A stretch of 64,000 nucleotides of DNA from Olleya marilimosa CAM030. GTDB lineage: Bacteria; Bacteroidota; Bacteroidia; Flavobacteriales; Flavobacteriaceae. Numbering within the stretch: position 1 is the stretch's first letter; the number at the start of each line of letters is the position of its first letter. Location: positions 62,001 to 126,000 of the forward strand of contig NZ_JADR01000009.1 of assembly GCF_000518485.1 (NCBI RefSeq), written 5' to 3'. Below are positions 33,959 through 44,276 of the stretch, piece after piece. The position numbers were made by a program, and so were the translations under genes. The notes below the pieces were generated by a model that worked only from the letters and a program-made list of their open reading frames with translations, had not been told where the DNA came from and did no database searches.

Positions 33959-34705
33959 ATGACTTCGGACACGTTCATTAACTTAATCAATAACCATAAA
34001 GCATTAAATTTACTTTTAAACGAGAAAGAAATCACGGGTTTTTCGGATTTTTCAAAAATTGATTTTGTTGATGATGCCTTTAAAACTCATATCGAAGACC
34101 AATATATTGAAAGCTTTAAAACCATTTACAACACTTATGCAGAGCAGTCTAATAACACTGCAAAAACAAATGCTTTTTTAAGGTCTATCCAATATTTAGC
34201 CACAAGAAAAGTAATTGATGTTGTTGCAATCCAGTACCATCCAGAACTAGTTAAAACTTTAGACGTTTTAAAACATGCTAAAGAAACAGTAGATAAAAAG
34301 CCAGAAAACTTTAATGTTCCGTTAGTTAAAAACGCTCTAAACGTTACTATTTTAAATATCTGTAACCGTTTGGACAGCTCTGAAATTATAAAAAAAGATA
34401 AAAATCAACTTATCGCTTATTGCTTATATATCTGTGATGTTTTAGAAGACATTAGCCCTAAACATCATAAAGATATTTATGTTGCTAGAGAGGACATTTT
34501 AAAATATCTCCAGAAAATAGATAGCTATTCTGCTTCAGAAAACCACATTTACTTAGCTTCAAAAAAAGAACAAAACAAAGTAACATTTAATAGTCAAAAA
34601 CCAATATTAGAGAAAAAAGTTAAAAAACGTGGCGTTGGTTATTACGCATTAATTGCTGTAGGTATTGCCTATTTTTTATTTAAATTATTTAGACGCATGG
34701 GATAA
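33959..34705 (+). CDS. Hypothetical protein with C-terminal membrane anchor
   Basis: The 248-residue protein is mostly helical and polar, with no signal peptide. It ends in one membrane helix (about residues 225-243, YYALIAVGIAYFLFKLF) followed by RRMG, so it is likely a tail-anchored inner-membrane protein with its body in the cytoplasm. I do not recognise a domain. It is divergent from mpl and convergent with the TPR gene (2-base gap). Confidence 0.65.
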   Translation: MTSDTFINLINNHKALNLLLNEKEITGFSDFSKIDFVDDAFKTHIEDQYIESFKTIYNTYAEQSNNTAKTNAFLRSIQYLATRKVIDVVAIQYHPELVKTLDVLKHAKETVDKKPENFNVPLVKNALNVTILNICNRLDSSEIIKKDKNQLIAYCLYICDVLEDISPKHHKDIYVAREDILKYLQKIDSYSASENHIYLASKKEQNKVTFNSQKPILEKKVKKRGVGYYALIAVGIAYFLFKLFRRMG

Positions 34706-34707
34706 AT

Positions 34708-35652
34708 TTACAACCCTTGCTTAAACGTCTTAAACACATCAATACTTGGCAATTCGGCTATAGCCAAATCAATATATTTTTCAGCATTAGTAATGTCTTG
34801 CTTATGCTTATATATTTGCGCTAATCTGTAGTTTGCCCATGCTTTTGGAACACCATCTTTAGCTGAATAATTTTGGATATAAACTTTTAAACAACGCTCT
34901 CCTTTATCTAATTGCACGTTATAATCTGCACACACCTTCCCTATTTGATAATGCAAACTATTGCGTTGGTGTTTTATTTGTGCAGCTTCCAAATTAGAGA
35001 CTGCTTTTTCTGGTTGCTTTTCTTTTTCGTAAAGCGCTGTTAACTTATCGTAACACGTTAAAGAGCCTCCAACTTTTATAGCCTTTAGGTAATATTCTTC
35101 TGCTAATTCTGGCTCGTCATCATATTCATAAATATAACCTTTAGCCAAATAACCATCTACCTTAGACAGATTTTCAAGCTCATTAGCGTACTTTAAAGAT
35201 TTACTTTTACTTCCACCAATAATACCTGGTAATTGCATGTATAATTCTACCAAAGCCCAACGTGCTTCAATATGATTTGGGTCTAATTCTGCAGCTTTTA
35301 AAAAAGAGGATTTTACGTCTCCAATAATTCCTAAAGCAGAAATTTTACTTACAGACAAAGCCTTCATCCCTAAAGCGCCTCCTAATTTATAGTGGTAGTT
35401 TGCTGTATTAGGCTTAGTATTTACAAGCTTTTTATATTCTGCAGCAGCTTCATCCCATTTTTTTTGATGACCATACGCATCACCTAACAACTCAATAGCT
35501 TCTAGATTTGCAGAATGATAATTTACATAAGCATATAATTCTTGTTCTGCTTTAGCAAATTGTTTACTATCAATATAAGTCTTCCCTTTCTCTATTGAGG
35601 TCTGAGCAAAAATAGTTAACGGTAATAATAAGGTTACTAAAAATGATTTCAT
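34708..35652 (-). CDS. Exported tetratricopeptide-repeat protein
   Basis: The 314-residue protein has a signal peptide (MKSFLVTLLLPLTIFAQ) and about six TPR-like helix pairs, for example AEQELYAYVNYHSANLEAIELLGDAYG, KWDEAAAEYKKLVNTKPNTANYHYKLG, ELDPNHIEARWALVELYMQLPG and LAEEYYLKAI. TPR solenoids bind other proteins. It is periplasmic or secreted. A -7 box TATTTTTG (minus, 35679-35672) lies 20 bases before the start. Confidence 0.88.
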   Translation of the reverse strand: MKSFLVTLLLPLTIFAQTSIEKGKTYIDSKQFAKAEQELYAYVNYHSANLEAIELLGDAYGHQKKWDEAAAEYKKLVNTKPNTANYHYKLGGALGMKALSVSKISALGIIGDVKSSFLKAAELDPNHIEARWALVELYMQLPGIIGGSKSKSLKYANELENLSKVDGYLAKGYIYEYDDEPELAEEYYLKAIKVGGSLTCYDKLTALYEKEKQPEKAVSNLEAAQIKHQRNSLHYQIGKVCADYNVQLDKGERCLKVYIQNYSAKDGVPKAWANYRLAQIYKHKQDITNAEKYIDLAIAELPSIDVFKTFKQGL

Positions 35653-35826
35653 ATTGAATGTTAAAGGTTTACAAAAATAGTATTCTCTTGGTATTGTTTT
35701 TGATTAATTTGGTTAAATATTATTTAACTTTAAATTTATCACTCGTCACTCATTGAAACGTTTACTTTACACATTTATGTTATTACAATCATAAAAAGCA
35801 AAGTACCTTGTTTAAAAATTAATAAA

Positions 35827-38800
35827 ATGAAACATATATTATCGCTATTAATGGTATTACTTTTTGCAACGTCCCACTCACAAACCAACAACTATTCCAA
35901 ACTATGGGAAATTGTAGAAAATCACGAAATTAATGGCCTTCCAAAAAGTGCGCTAGAAGTTGTTAATACCATACAAGACAAAGCCTTAGCAGACAATAAC
36001 ACAGCACAACGTATTAAAGTTTTACTATTTAAAAGCAAGTTTGCATTATTGCTAGAGGAAGATGCTCAACTTAGTATTGTTAACGATTTTAAAGCAGAAA
36101 TTGCTAAAACAGAAGCACCTACTAAAAATGTGCTAGAAAACATGTTGGCAACGTTGTATTGGCAGTACTTTCAGCAAAACAGATATCAATTTTATAGACG
36201 TACAAAAACTGCACAAAAAGCAGATGCAGTTGATTTTAGAACTTGGGATTTAGAAACCCTTTTTACTGAAATCCAAGCGCTTTTTGCCAGCTCTTTACAA
36301 AATGGATTAATACTTCAACAAACACCAACACTTCAATTTGAAGCTATAATTACTAAAGGAAAAGACGCTGAAATTTACAGACCAACTTTATTTGACTTTT
36401 TAAGCCATAACGCCTTAGAATTTTACAAAACACCAGAAAACAGAATCACGCAACCAGCCTATAAATTTAATATTGATGATGAGCAATTTTTAACAGACTC
36501 CAAACCGTTTTCTGACTTAAAAATCACCTCTAAAGATTCGACATCATTACAATTACAAGCATTAAAAGTATATCAAGATTTAATTAAATTTCACTTAAAA
36601 GACAAAACACCGTATGCCTTAACGGAATTAAATACTGAGCGATTAGACTATGTCTACTACAATGCGACTTTTGAAAATAAAGACGACCTATATTTAAAAG
36701 CACTACAAACCGAAGCTGAAAAATATAAAAATCATGAAGTTTCTGGTCTTTACCTTTTTAAAATAGCCACAATTTACAACACACAAGGTTTTAACTATAA
36801 CAAGGACACAAATGCTGATGTAAGATTTAAAATTAAAGATGCTTTAGCTATTTGCAAACAAGTCATAGCAAAGTTTCCGGATAGTAAAGGTGCTGGTTTG
36901 TGTAATGCATTACAGGCTCAAATATTAGAACCTAGTTTAACCATTCAAACCGAACAAAACATACCAATTAATACGTATTCGCGTTTTTTAATTAGCTATA
37001 AAAACATTCAAAACTTAACTTTTAACGCATATGCTATAAGCAAAAAACAGTATGATGCGTATTTAAAATTATACAAAGAGGAAGATAAAAAAGACTTTAT
37101 CAAAAAACTAAGCACAACAAAAACTTGGTCGTCTACCTTAAAAGACGAAAACGATTACCAACAACACACCATTGAAAGTTTAGTACCTAAATTAGATAAT
37201 GGATTATATCTTATCGTTGGACAAACTACAGATTTAAAATCAGATTTTTTTGCAACAGCCTTAACCCAAGTTACTAACATTGCGATTGTAAACTATCAAG
37301 ATAACAATCAAGATTTTTTCCAAGTTATTAACCGTAATAATGGAGCTCCTTTAGCAAATACAAAAGTAGACCTTGACTATACCTACCGTAACGAGAAAAT
37401 ACACACTAAAACTACAACCACAGACTCAAAAGGTATTATTGCTTTAAGCAAAACCAACAATTATAATCGTAGTAATATTAATTTAACGGTAAAATCTAAT
37501 GATGATACTGCCTATTTTGGCAGCTATTACATGTATAATTACAAACGTAGTCGTGAAGATAATGACACCAACTATCAAGCTTTTGTTTTTACCGATCGTA
37601 GTATTTACAGACCATCACAAACCGTTTATTTTAAAGCAATTGCTTTAAAAAACAAAAACAATAAAACAGAGGTATATTCTAATAAAAAAATACAAGTCAT
37701 TTTATATAATACTAATGGCGAAAAAGCAAGCACATTAGATTTAATTACCAATGATTTTGGATCTGTTTCAGGCGAATTTATTTTACCTAACGATGGATTA
37801 ACAGGTAATTATAGCATACAAATTAACGATACAAATCTTTATGGTCAGACTTCAATTTCGGTTGAAGAATATAAGCGTCCTAAGTTTGAAACCAATTTTA
37901 ATCCCATTACCGAAACGTTTAAAGTTAATGACAGCATTACTGTAAAAGGCGAAGCTATAGCTTTTGCAGGTAGTAAAATTACAGATGCAAAGGTCGTTTA
38001 TCGTGTCGTTAGAAACGTACAATATCCTGCTTGGTATAGATGGTATAGACCTAGTTATACTAGTGAATCGCAAGAAATAACACATGGCGAAACAACAACA
38101 AATGCAGATGGTAATTATGAGCTTGTATTTAAAGCCATACCAGATGAAAAAGTTGATAAATCTGGCTTACCAGTTTTTAGTTATAAAGTCACAGCAGACG
38201 TCACAGATATTAATGGCGAAACTAGAAGCACCTCAACAATTGTAAAAGTCGGATATCACGCGTTAACAGCTACTATTGACATTGCTTCTACCATTGACAA
38301 AACAAAAAAAGACAATCAAATTACTATTACTACGCAAAACTTAAATGGTCAATTTGTAGCAGCCAAAGGGACTTTAAAGATTTACAAATTGCAAGCTCCT
38401 GATAATGTGTTAAGACCACGACCATGGAGCATTCCGGATTATGAAGGGTTTACAAAAACAGAATTTAAAAACTACTTTCCGCATGATGCTTACACCAATG
38501 AAGATAATCCTGAACATTGGGAAAAAGGCGACTTAGTTTTATCCAAAACCTTTGACACAGAAAAGTCTAAAACTATAGACCTAAAAAACATCAAAAAATG
38601 GCTGTCTGGAGCCTACATTTTAGAACTAGAAACCAAAGACAAATTTGGTCAAGAGGTTAAGGATATTGCTAAAACCATGTTGTTTTCTGACAAGGATAAA
38701 ACCCTTGCAGACCAACAATTAATTACAGTTAAAACAGATAAAAGCAGTTATAATGTTGGTGACAAAGCAATTTTAACCTTTGCAAGCGCTGCCAAAAACA

Positions 38801-41800
38801 TAACTGTTACAGTTAGTATAGAACGTGATTATCAAATCACAGAAAACCATACTATTACTTTAAACCAAAACAAAAAAACAATAAGTATACCTGTTGACAA
38901 AAACGATTTAGGAGGTTTTGGTGTTCATTATAGTTTGGCAGCATTTAATAGTTACTCAGGTGGTAGTCTAACCATAAATGTGCCTTATCCTCAAACAGAC
39001 TTAGAAATTGAAACACTTACGTTTAGAGACAAACTACAACCAGGAACAGACGAAACTTGGAGCTTTAAAGTTAAAGGAACAAAAGGCGAAAAAATTGCAT
39101 CCGAGTTTTTAGCTAGTATGTATGATGCATCTCTTGATCAGTTTAAATCGCACAACTGGGACTACTCACCATTTGAACCGCTAACCTATTACACGTCTTT
39201 TAGAAAAAATAATGGGAACAGTTTTGGCGTAACCCATTTTAGAGTAGATAGAGATTTTGAGTATCATAGTTTTAATAATTTAAAAAGCTTTGATCAATTT
39301 AATTGGTTTGGGTTTGCTATTAATAATAACGGTTGGTTTTATAACAATTACATCAATTCACTTAGAGCAAATAAAACTAGAACCTCTTACGATGGTAATG
39401 TAAAAGATGGTTATGTAAAAGGAACCGTAATTGACGAGAACGGATTACCATTACCTTCTGCTACAATTGCAGTTAAAGGTAGTACAGAAAGCACAACTAC
39501 AGACTTTGATGGTAACTTTATTATTAAAGCAAAAACTGGCGCTATTTTAACTTTTAGCTATGTTGGCTATGGTACAATCCAAAAAACAATTGGAGTTGAT
39601 AACGTCTTTAATATAACACTAAAACCTGACAACACTTTAGATGAAGTGGTTATAACTGCATTAGGTGTTGAAAGAAAAGCTGATGAACTTACAGGTGCAA
39701 CTCCAATAATGTCTACAGAATACCTTGATCAAGCATCAAACCCAAATGTAGTACAAAGTCTGTCTGGCAAAGTTTCAGGTTTAGCAATTAACCCAGCTAA
39801 TGAAGAAAGTAATAAATCCACAAAGATTATTTTAAGAGGAAATAGATCCTTAACTGATGACAATGCAGCGTTAATTGTAGTTGATGGTGTGATAATGTCT
39901 GCAGACCAAGTTAGTAATCTTGATCCAAATTCTATACTAAACACACAAGTATTAAAAGGTGCTGGCGGAACTGCTTTATATGGATCTCAAGGTGCCAATG
40001 GTGTTATAATTATCACAACAAAAAAAGGTACAACAGAAGACTTTTCTCTAGTTAAAGCAAGAACAAATTTACAAGAAACTGCCTTTTTCTTTCCGCAATT
40101 AGCTACAGATAAAGATGGTAATGTGTCCTTTAACTTTACAACACCAGAAGCATTAACTAGATGGAATCTTAATGTGTTTGCACATGACAAACAAGGTAAT
40201 CATGCTCAAAACACACTGCAAACCGTTACACAAAAAGACTTGATGGTGTTACCAAATGTGCCACGTTTTTTACGACAAGGTGACCAAATACAGATTAGCA
40301 CAAAAATTGCAAATCTTAGCACAAAGGATTTAACAGGTACTGCAGTGCTTCAGTTGTTTGATGCATTGACTGGAAAAGCTATAGATTCGGAATTAGCCAA
40401 TACGTTAAACCAGCAATCATTTTCCGCGAAAGCGAAAGGTAATACGCAAGTCACATGGACGCTTTCCATTCCTGATAACGTAAGTGCTGTGCAATACAAA
40501 ATATTAGCTAAATCTGGCGATTTTAGTGATGGAGAGCAAAATGCTTTACCTGTTTTAACCAATAGAATGTTGGTGACTGAAACGCTTCCAATGTGGATTA
40601 AAAGCAACCAAACCAAAACCTTTACATTGGAGAAGTTAAAAACCAATTCGTCTGCTACTTTAAAGCATCACAAATTAACCTTAGAGATGACTAGCAATCC
40701 TGCTTGGTACGCTATACAAGCTTTACCATACTTAATGGAATATCCTTACGAGTGTAATGAGCAAACTTTTAGTCGTTTTTACGCCAACGCACTAGCTAGT
40801 CATATTGTAAACAGTAATCCACGTGTTAAAGAGGTATTTAACCAATGGAAAAATACAGATGCTTTATTAAGTAATCTTGAAAAAAATGAAGAATTAAAAT
40901 CTATTTTAATACAAGAAACACCTTGGTTACGTGATGCACAGTCAGAGACAGAACAGAAAAAACGTATTGCTTTATTGTTTGATTTAAATAAAATGAATAA
41001 TGAGTTAGCACTTGCTAAAAAGAAACTAAAAAACAACCAAATGTCAAATGGTGGATGGTCTTGGTTTGGAGATTATCGTGTTAACCGTTACATCACACAA
41101 CATATTATTACTGGTTTTGGACATCTTAAAAAACTAAATGTGGTTAGTGATAAAGATGAAGACATAACTGACATGGTTAAAAATGCATTAGATTATTTAG
41201 ATGAAGCATTTGAAAAAGAATATAACGATTTAACAAAGTATACCAATACTGTGGATTATACCAAGGACCATTTAAGTTATACGCAGTTACATTATTTATA
41301 CATGCGAAGCTTTTTTCCTGAGCATAAGCTATCTAAAAAACAACAAGAAATCCACAAGTATTACTTGTCACAAATTAGAAACTATTGGTTACAGCGTCCA
41401 TTATATGCTAAAGGAATGATGGCTTTAATAATGAAACGTAATAACGATACGACAACAGCTAAAGCCATTTTAAAATCGGTTAGCGAAAACAGTATTACGT
41501 CTGACGAGTTAGGAATGTATTGGAAAGAAAACACAAACTCTTACTATTGGTATCAAGCATCCATTGAAACACAAGCCTTAATGATTGAAGCTTTTGCTGA
41601 AGCTGGTACAATACTACAAACCGAAGCTAAAAACATTGAAACGATTGATAACCTTAAAATATGGTTACTTAAAAACAAACAGACCAACCAATGGAAAACA
41701 ACAAAAGCAACCACAGATGCTGTCTATGCTTTATTATTACAAGGTAACGATTGGCTAAGTGTAACAGAAATGGTTGATGTGGTTTTAGGTGGCGAAAAAA

Positions 41801-42411
41801 TAACACCTGCTACTTTAGAAGATGTAAAAGTAGAAGCTGGAACAGGTTACTACAAAACCTCTTGGTCTGGAACGGAAATTACTCCTAAAATGGCTGAAGT
41901 CAAGCTTACCAAAAAAGGAAATGGCATTGCTTGGGGAAGTTTATACTGGCAATATTTTGAGGATTTAGATAACATAACGTCTGCAGAAACGCCTTTAAAA
42001 CTTAAAAAACAATTATACTTAAAAACCAATACAGATACAGGTGAACTTATTACTGCCATAACAAATGAAACTAAATTAAAAGTTGGAGATTTAGTAAGAG
42101 TCCGTATAGAATTACGAAGCGATCGCGCTATGGAATTTGTACATATGAAGGATATGCGTGCTGCAGGATTAGAACCTATTAATGTACTTAGTCAATACAA
42201 ATATCAAGATGGTTTAGGGTATTATGAAGCGACTAAAGATGCATCTACCAACTTCTTTTTTGACTATTTACCAAAAGGTATTTTTGTCTTTGAATATGAT
42301 TTACGCGTTAATAATGCTGGTAATATGAGTAATGGTATTACAACTATACAAAGTATGTATGCACCAGAATTTAGTAGTCATAGTGAAGGTGTACGCCTTG
42401 AAGTAGAATAA
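35827..42411 (+). CDS. Giant alpha-2-macroglobulin-family protein with inserted carboxypeptidase-like and TonB-plug domains
   Basis: The 2194-residue protein has a signal peptide (cleavage near SHSQ, residue 18), a helical N-terminal part, macroglobulin domains, an MG2 domain from about 583 (VFTDRSIYRPSQTVYFKAI), the A2M domain from about 1413 (ETAFFFPQLATDKDGNVSFNF), a thioester motif C1643-N-E-Q1646 in YPYECNEQTFSRFYANAL, a helical thioester domain, and a C-terminal receptor-like domain. Bacterial A2M proteins trap proteases in the envelope. Unusually, residues about 1195-1400 form a carboxypeptidase regulatory-like domain (GTVIDENGLPLPSATIAVKG) followed by a SusC-like plug (ALGVERKADELTGA, ILRGNRSL, ALYGSQGANGVIIITTKKG). 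The gene has no close partner; no penicillin-binding protein gene follows, unlike yfhM/pbpC pairs. Confidence 0.93.
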   Translation: MKHILSLLMVLLFATSHSQTNNYSKLWEIVENHEINGLPKSALEVVNTIQDKALADNNTAQRIKVLLFKSKFALLLEEDAQLSIVNDFKAEIAKTEAPTKNVLENMLATLYWQYFQQNRYQFYRRTKTAQKADAVDFRTWDLETLFTEIQALFASSLQNGLILQQTPTLQFEAIITKGKDAEIYRPTLFDFLSHNALEFYKTPENRITQPAYKFNIDDEQFLTDSKPFSDLKITSKDSTSLQLQALKVYQDLIKFHLKDKTPYALTELNTERLDYVYYNATFENKDDLYLKALQTEAEKYKNHEVSGLYLFKIATIYNTQGFNYNKDTNADVRFKIKDALAICKQVIAKFPDSKGAGLCNALQAQILEPSLTIQTEQNIPINTYSRFLISYKNIQNLTFNAYAISKKQYDAYLKLYKEEDKKDFIKKLSTTKTWSSTLKDENDYQQHTIESLVPKLDNGLYLIVGQTTDLKSDFFATALTQVTNIAIVNYQDNNQDFFQVINRNNGAPLANTKVDLDYTYRNEKIHTKTTTTDSKGIIALSKTNNYNRSNINLTVKSNDDTAYFGSYYMYNYKRSREDNDTNYQAFVFTDRSIYRPSQTVYFKAIALKNKNNKTEVYSNKKIQVILYNTNGEKASTLDLITNDFGSVSGEFILPNDGLTGNYSIQINDTNLYGQTSISVEEYKRPKFETNFNPITETFKVNDSITVKGEAIAFAGSKITDAKVVYRVVRNVQYPAWYRWYRPSYTSESQEITHGETTTNADGNYELVFKAIPDEKVDKSGLPVFSYKVTADVTDINGETRSTSTIVKVGYHALTATIDIASTIDKTKKDNQITITTQNLNGQFVAAKGTLKIYKLQAPDNVLRPRPWSIPDYEGFTKTEFKNYFPHDAYTNEDNPEHWEKGDLVLSKTFDTEKSKTIDLKNIKKWLSGAYILELETKDKFGQEVKDIAKTMLFSDKDKTLADQQLITVKTDKSSYNVGDKAILTFASAAKNITVTVSIERDYQITENHTITLNQNKKTISIPVDKNDLGGFGVHYSLAAFNSYSGGSLTINVPYPQTDLEIETLTFRDKLQPGTDETWSFKVKGTKGEKIASEFLASMYDASLDQFKSHNWDYSPFEPLTYYTSFRKNNGNSFGVTHFRVDRDFEYHSFNNLKSFDQFNWFGFAINNNGWFYNNYINSLRANKTRTSYDGNVKDGYVKGTVIDENGLPLPSATIAVKGSTESTTTDFDGNFIIKAKTGAILTFSYVGYGTIQKTIGVDNVFNITLKPDNTLDEVVITALGVERKADELTGATPIMSTEYLDQASNPNVVQSLSGKVSGLAINPANEESNKSTKIILRGNRSLTDDNAALIVVDGVIMSADQVSNLDPNSILNTQVLKGAGGTALYGSQGANGVIIITTKKGTTEDFSLVKARTNLQETAFFFPQLATDKDGNVSFNFTTPEALTRWNLNVFAHDKQGNHAQNTLQTVTQKDLMVLPNVPRFLRQGDQIQISTKIANLSTKDLTGTAVLQLFDALTGKAIDSELANTLNQQSFSAKAKGNTQVTWTLSIPDNVSAVQYKILAKSGDFSDGEQNALPVLTNRMLVTETLPMWIKSNQTKTFTLEKLKTNSSATLKHHKLTLEMTSNPAWYAIQALPYLMEYPYECNEQTFSRFYANALASHIVNSNPRVKEVFNQWKNTDALLSNLEKNEELKSILIQETPWLRDAQSETEQKKRIALLFDLNKMNNELALAKKKLKNNQMSNGGWSWFGDYRVNRYITQHIITGFGHLKKLNVVSDKDEDITDMVKNALDYLDEAFEKEYNDLTKYTNTVDYTKDHLSYTQLHYLYMRSFFPEHKLSKKQQEIHKYYLSQIRNYWLQRPLYAKGMMALIMKRNNDTTTAKAILKSVSENSITSDELGMYWKENTNSYYWYQASIETQALMIEAFAEAGTILQTEAKNIETIDNLKIWLLKNKQTNQWKTTKATTDAVYALLLQGNDWLSVTEMVDVVLGGEKITPATLEDVKVEAGTGYYKTSWSGTEITPKMAEVKLTKKGNGIAWGSLYWQYFEDLDNITSAETPLKLKKQLYLKTNTDTGELITAITNETKLKVGDLVRVRIELRSDRAMEFVHMKDMRAAGLEPINVLSQYKYQDGLGYYEATKDASTNFFFDYLPKGIFVFEYDLRVNNAGNMSNGITTIQSMYAPEFSSHSEGVRLEVE

Positions 42412-42428
42412 ATTCAGCTTCACTAAAC

Positions 42429-42462
42429 AAAAAAGCTTCTATTAATTTGGAAGCTTTTTTTT
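42429..42462 (+). terminator. Terminator after the macroglobulin gene
   Basis: AAAAAAGCTTC and GAAGCTTTTTTT flank a ten-base loop. The stem is the same AAGCTTC core used at 5832 and 44202. Confidence 0.88.
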
Positions 42463-42608
42463 ACATAAATCACTTAACGACAACAAACTAAATCATACAA
42501 CACACTAGTTAGGATTGCAACTATCCCACTTTAAGTGATAAAAAATGGATATAATAGTTTGTAAGAGGTTTAAAAAATTTATTTTTAGGCCAAACTAAAC
42601 TAACCATA

Positions 42609-44180
42609 ATGAAAAAATCAGTATTACTTATTGCTTTGCTTTTCGCATTTTCAATAAGCGCACAAACCGTGTCTTTAACTAAAAGTGAAATTTTTAAAGA
42701 CTCCAAAAAAAACAGCTCTCTAGTCTTTTCTTTAGAAGATGATAACGGAGGACTAATTACTATCAGATCTTTTATAGGTGGCTTGATTCCTAAATTAAAA
42801 GGGTATTACATTCAGCACTTTGACGCAAAATTAAAGTTAATCAAAGAGGTTGAATATGAGGTAGACAATAATTTTATTCAAAATGCATTTATTAAAGATG
42901 GACAATTGCATATCATAGAATTTGACCACGACAAAAAAGCAGATAAAATAGTATTTAATGTGGTGTCTTCAAACCTTAAAGACCTAAAATTCAGCAAAAA
43001 AGAATTATTGTCATTCTCTGAAGACAACATGCAAAAGTATTTTGGAATAGGTATTTTTCCCATTTTTATAAATAACTTTTCTCAAATGGATGGAAACCAT
43101 ATGGGAGAAGTAATTATGTCTAAAAACAATGCGTTTTTTGCTATCAACTTTGATTTTAACAATAAAGATAAAGAGACCCACAAAATATTTGTTTTCAATA
43201 CTAATTTTGAAAGTGTTTATGATAAATTAATAGAAAAAGATATTAAGGACAAATTGTTTGAATACAATAGTATTGATGTCGATGACAAAGACGGAACCGT
43301 TTACTTTTTAGGTAAAGCTTTTGAAAACAACTCCAGAAAGTCTAAGAAAAAAGGCGAAGCTAATTACCACTTTGAATTGCTAAAAGTAAATGCAGATGGA
43401 CAAAAAACAACAGCGTTTAAAAAGGCAGATAAATTTATCTCGTCAATGGAGTTAATCAAAACAGAGGACAGATTATCATGTGTTGGTTTTTACGGAGTTA
43501 AAGACCAAGGTAATTATAATGGTGTTTGTTTATTTAATTTAAATCCAGATACGCTTGCTATGGAGACTGAAAAATTCACACCTTTCTCTGATGAGTTTAT
43601 GACAGATAAATATGGTAATAAAGAAAACAGAAAAAAAAGAAAACAGAAAAAGGGTATTAAAAATATAGATTTTAAAGGCATTTTTACAATGGATAATGGT
43701 GACATTATTGTAAACGCAGAGGAGTTTTTTATTACCACACATACATCTATGAATGGTAGTGGTGGAATGTCTACTTATACCATTTACCATTTTAATGACA
43801 TTATGAGCGTTAGATTAGATAAAGATGGTGACTTAAAATGGGCTAGAAACATCAATAAAGCACAAACTGGTCTTACTAATAGCTCTTACACTTCAATTCC
43901 AGTAGGAGAAACAACTTACTTTTTTATAAACTGCTCTGATAATATTAAAAAACTTAGTGCAGACCGTATTGCTTTTAAACAAACTAAAGCCAAAAAGTCA
44001 AATTTATATATGATATCTATTGATAAAAATGGTGCTTTTGATTTTGAAAAATTAATCGACGATAAAGACTCTAAAGTTTATTACAAGGTTAATGATGGTG
44101 TTGTAAATCTTAACGATCGTACTGTTATTTTACCAGGTAAAAAGAAAAAAAATACACGAATTTTAAAGATCAAGTTCTAA
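42609..44180 (+). CDS. Secreted protein of unknown function, 523 residues
   Basis: A clear signal peptide (MKKSVLLIALLFAFSISAQ, residues 1-19) is followed by a mostly beta-structured protein. Repeated short blocks resembling propeller blades are visible, such as FAINFDFNNKDKETHKIFVFN, YFLGKAFENNS, and ISMELIKTEDRLSCVGFYG. A Lys-rich strip (NRKKRKQKKG) lies near residue 345. No recognised domain, no lipobox, no type IX sorting domain. It is a single transcription unit with terminators before and after. Confidence 0.75.
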   Translation: MKKSVLLIALLFAFSISAQTVSLTKSEIFKDSKKNSSLVFSLEDDNGGLITIRSFIGGLIPKLKGYYIQHFDAKLKLIKEVEYEVDNNFIQNAFIKDGQLHIIEFDHDKKADKIVFNVVSSNLKDLKFSKKELLSFSEDNMQKYFGIGIFPIFINNFSQMDGNHMGEVIMSKNNAFFAINFDFNNKDKETHKIFVFNTNFESVYDKLIEKDIKDKLFEYNSIDVDDKDGTVYFLGKAFENNSRKSKKKGEANYHFELLKVNADGQKTTAFKKADKFISSMELIKTEDRLSCVGFYGVKDQGNYNGVCLFNLNPDTLAMETEKFTPFSDEFMTDKYGNKENRKKRKQKKGIKNIDFKGIFTMDNGDIIVNAEEFFITTHTSMNGSGGMSTYTIYHFNDIMSVRLDKDGDLKWARNINKAQTGLTNSSYTSIPVGETTYFFINCSDNIKKLSADRIAFKQTKAKKSNLYMISIDKNGAFDFEKLIDDKDSKVYYKVNDGVVNLNDRTVILPGKKKKNTRILKIKF

Positions 44181-44201
44181 CATTTTTAACAGATTAAAAT
44201 T

Positions 44202-44232
44202 AAAAGCTTCCATTTTAGGAAGCTTTTTTTTT
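44202..44232 (+). terminator. Terminator
   Basis: AAAAGCTTCC (44202-44211) pairs with GGAAGCTTTT (44218-44227) and a T run continues to about 44232. Its T run directly adjoins the TTGAC of the next promoter. Confidence 0.9.
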
Positions 44233-44268
44233 GACATATCAATTAATATTTAGATATTTGTCTAAATA
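44231..44268 (+). promoter_or_regulatory. Promoter and operator of the SdpR-like/SdpI-like operon
   Basis: TTG (44231-44233), a 19-base spacer and GATATTTG (44253-44260) form a Bacteroidota promoter. TATTTAGA (44247-44254) and TCTAAATA (44261-44268) form a perfect 8-bp inverted repeat around the -7 box. An ArsR-type regulator bound there would block its own transcription. Confidence 0.7.
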
Positions 44269-44276
44269 CCTAATTA

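Noticed and set aside
35785-35815. Third copy of the CAAAGTACTTT palindrome before the macroglobulin gene
   Set aside because: Only CAAAGTACCTTG is present, without the left half-site and at a different distance from the start. Treated as chance.
43539-43790. Minus-strand frames opposite the secreted protein gene
   Set aside because: Antisense frames in AT-rich DNA without domain, start context or conservation clues.
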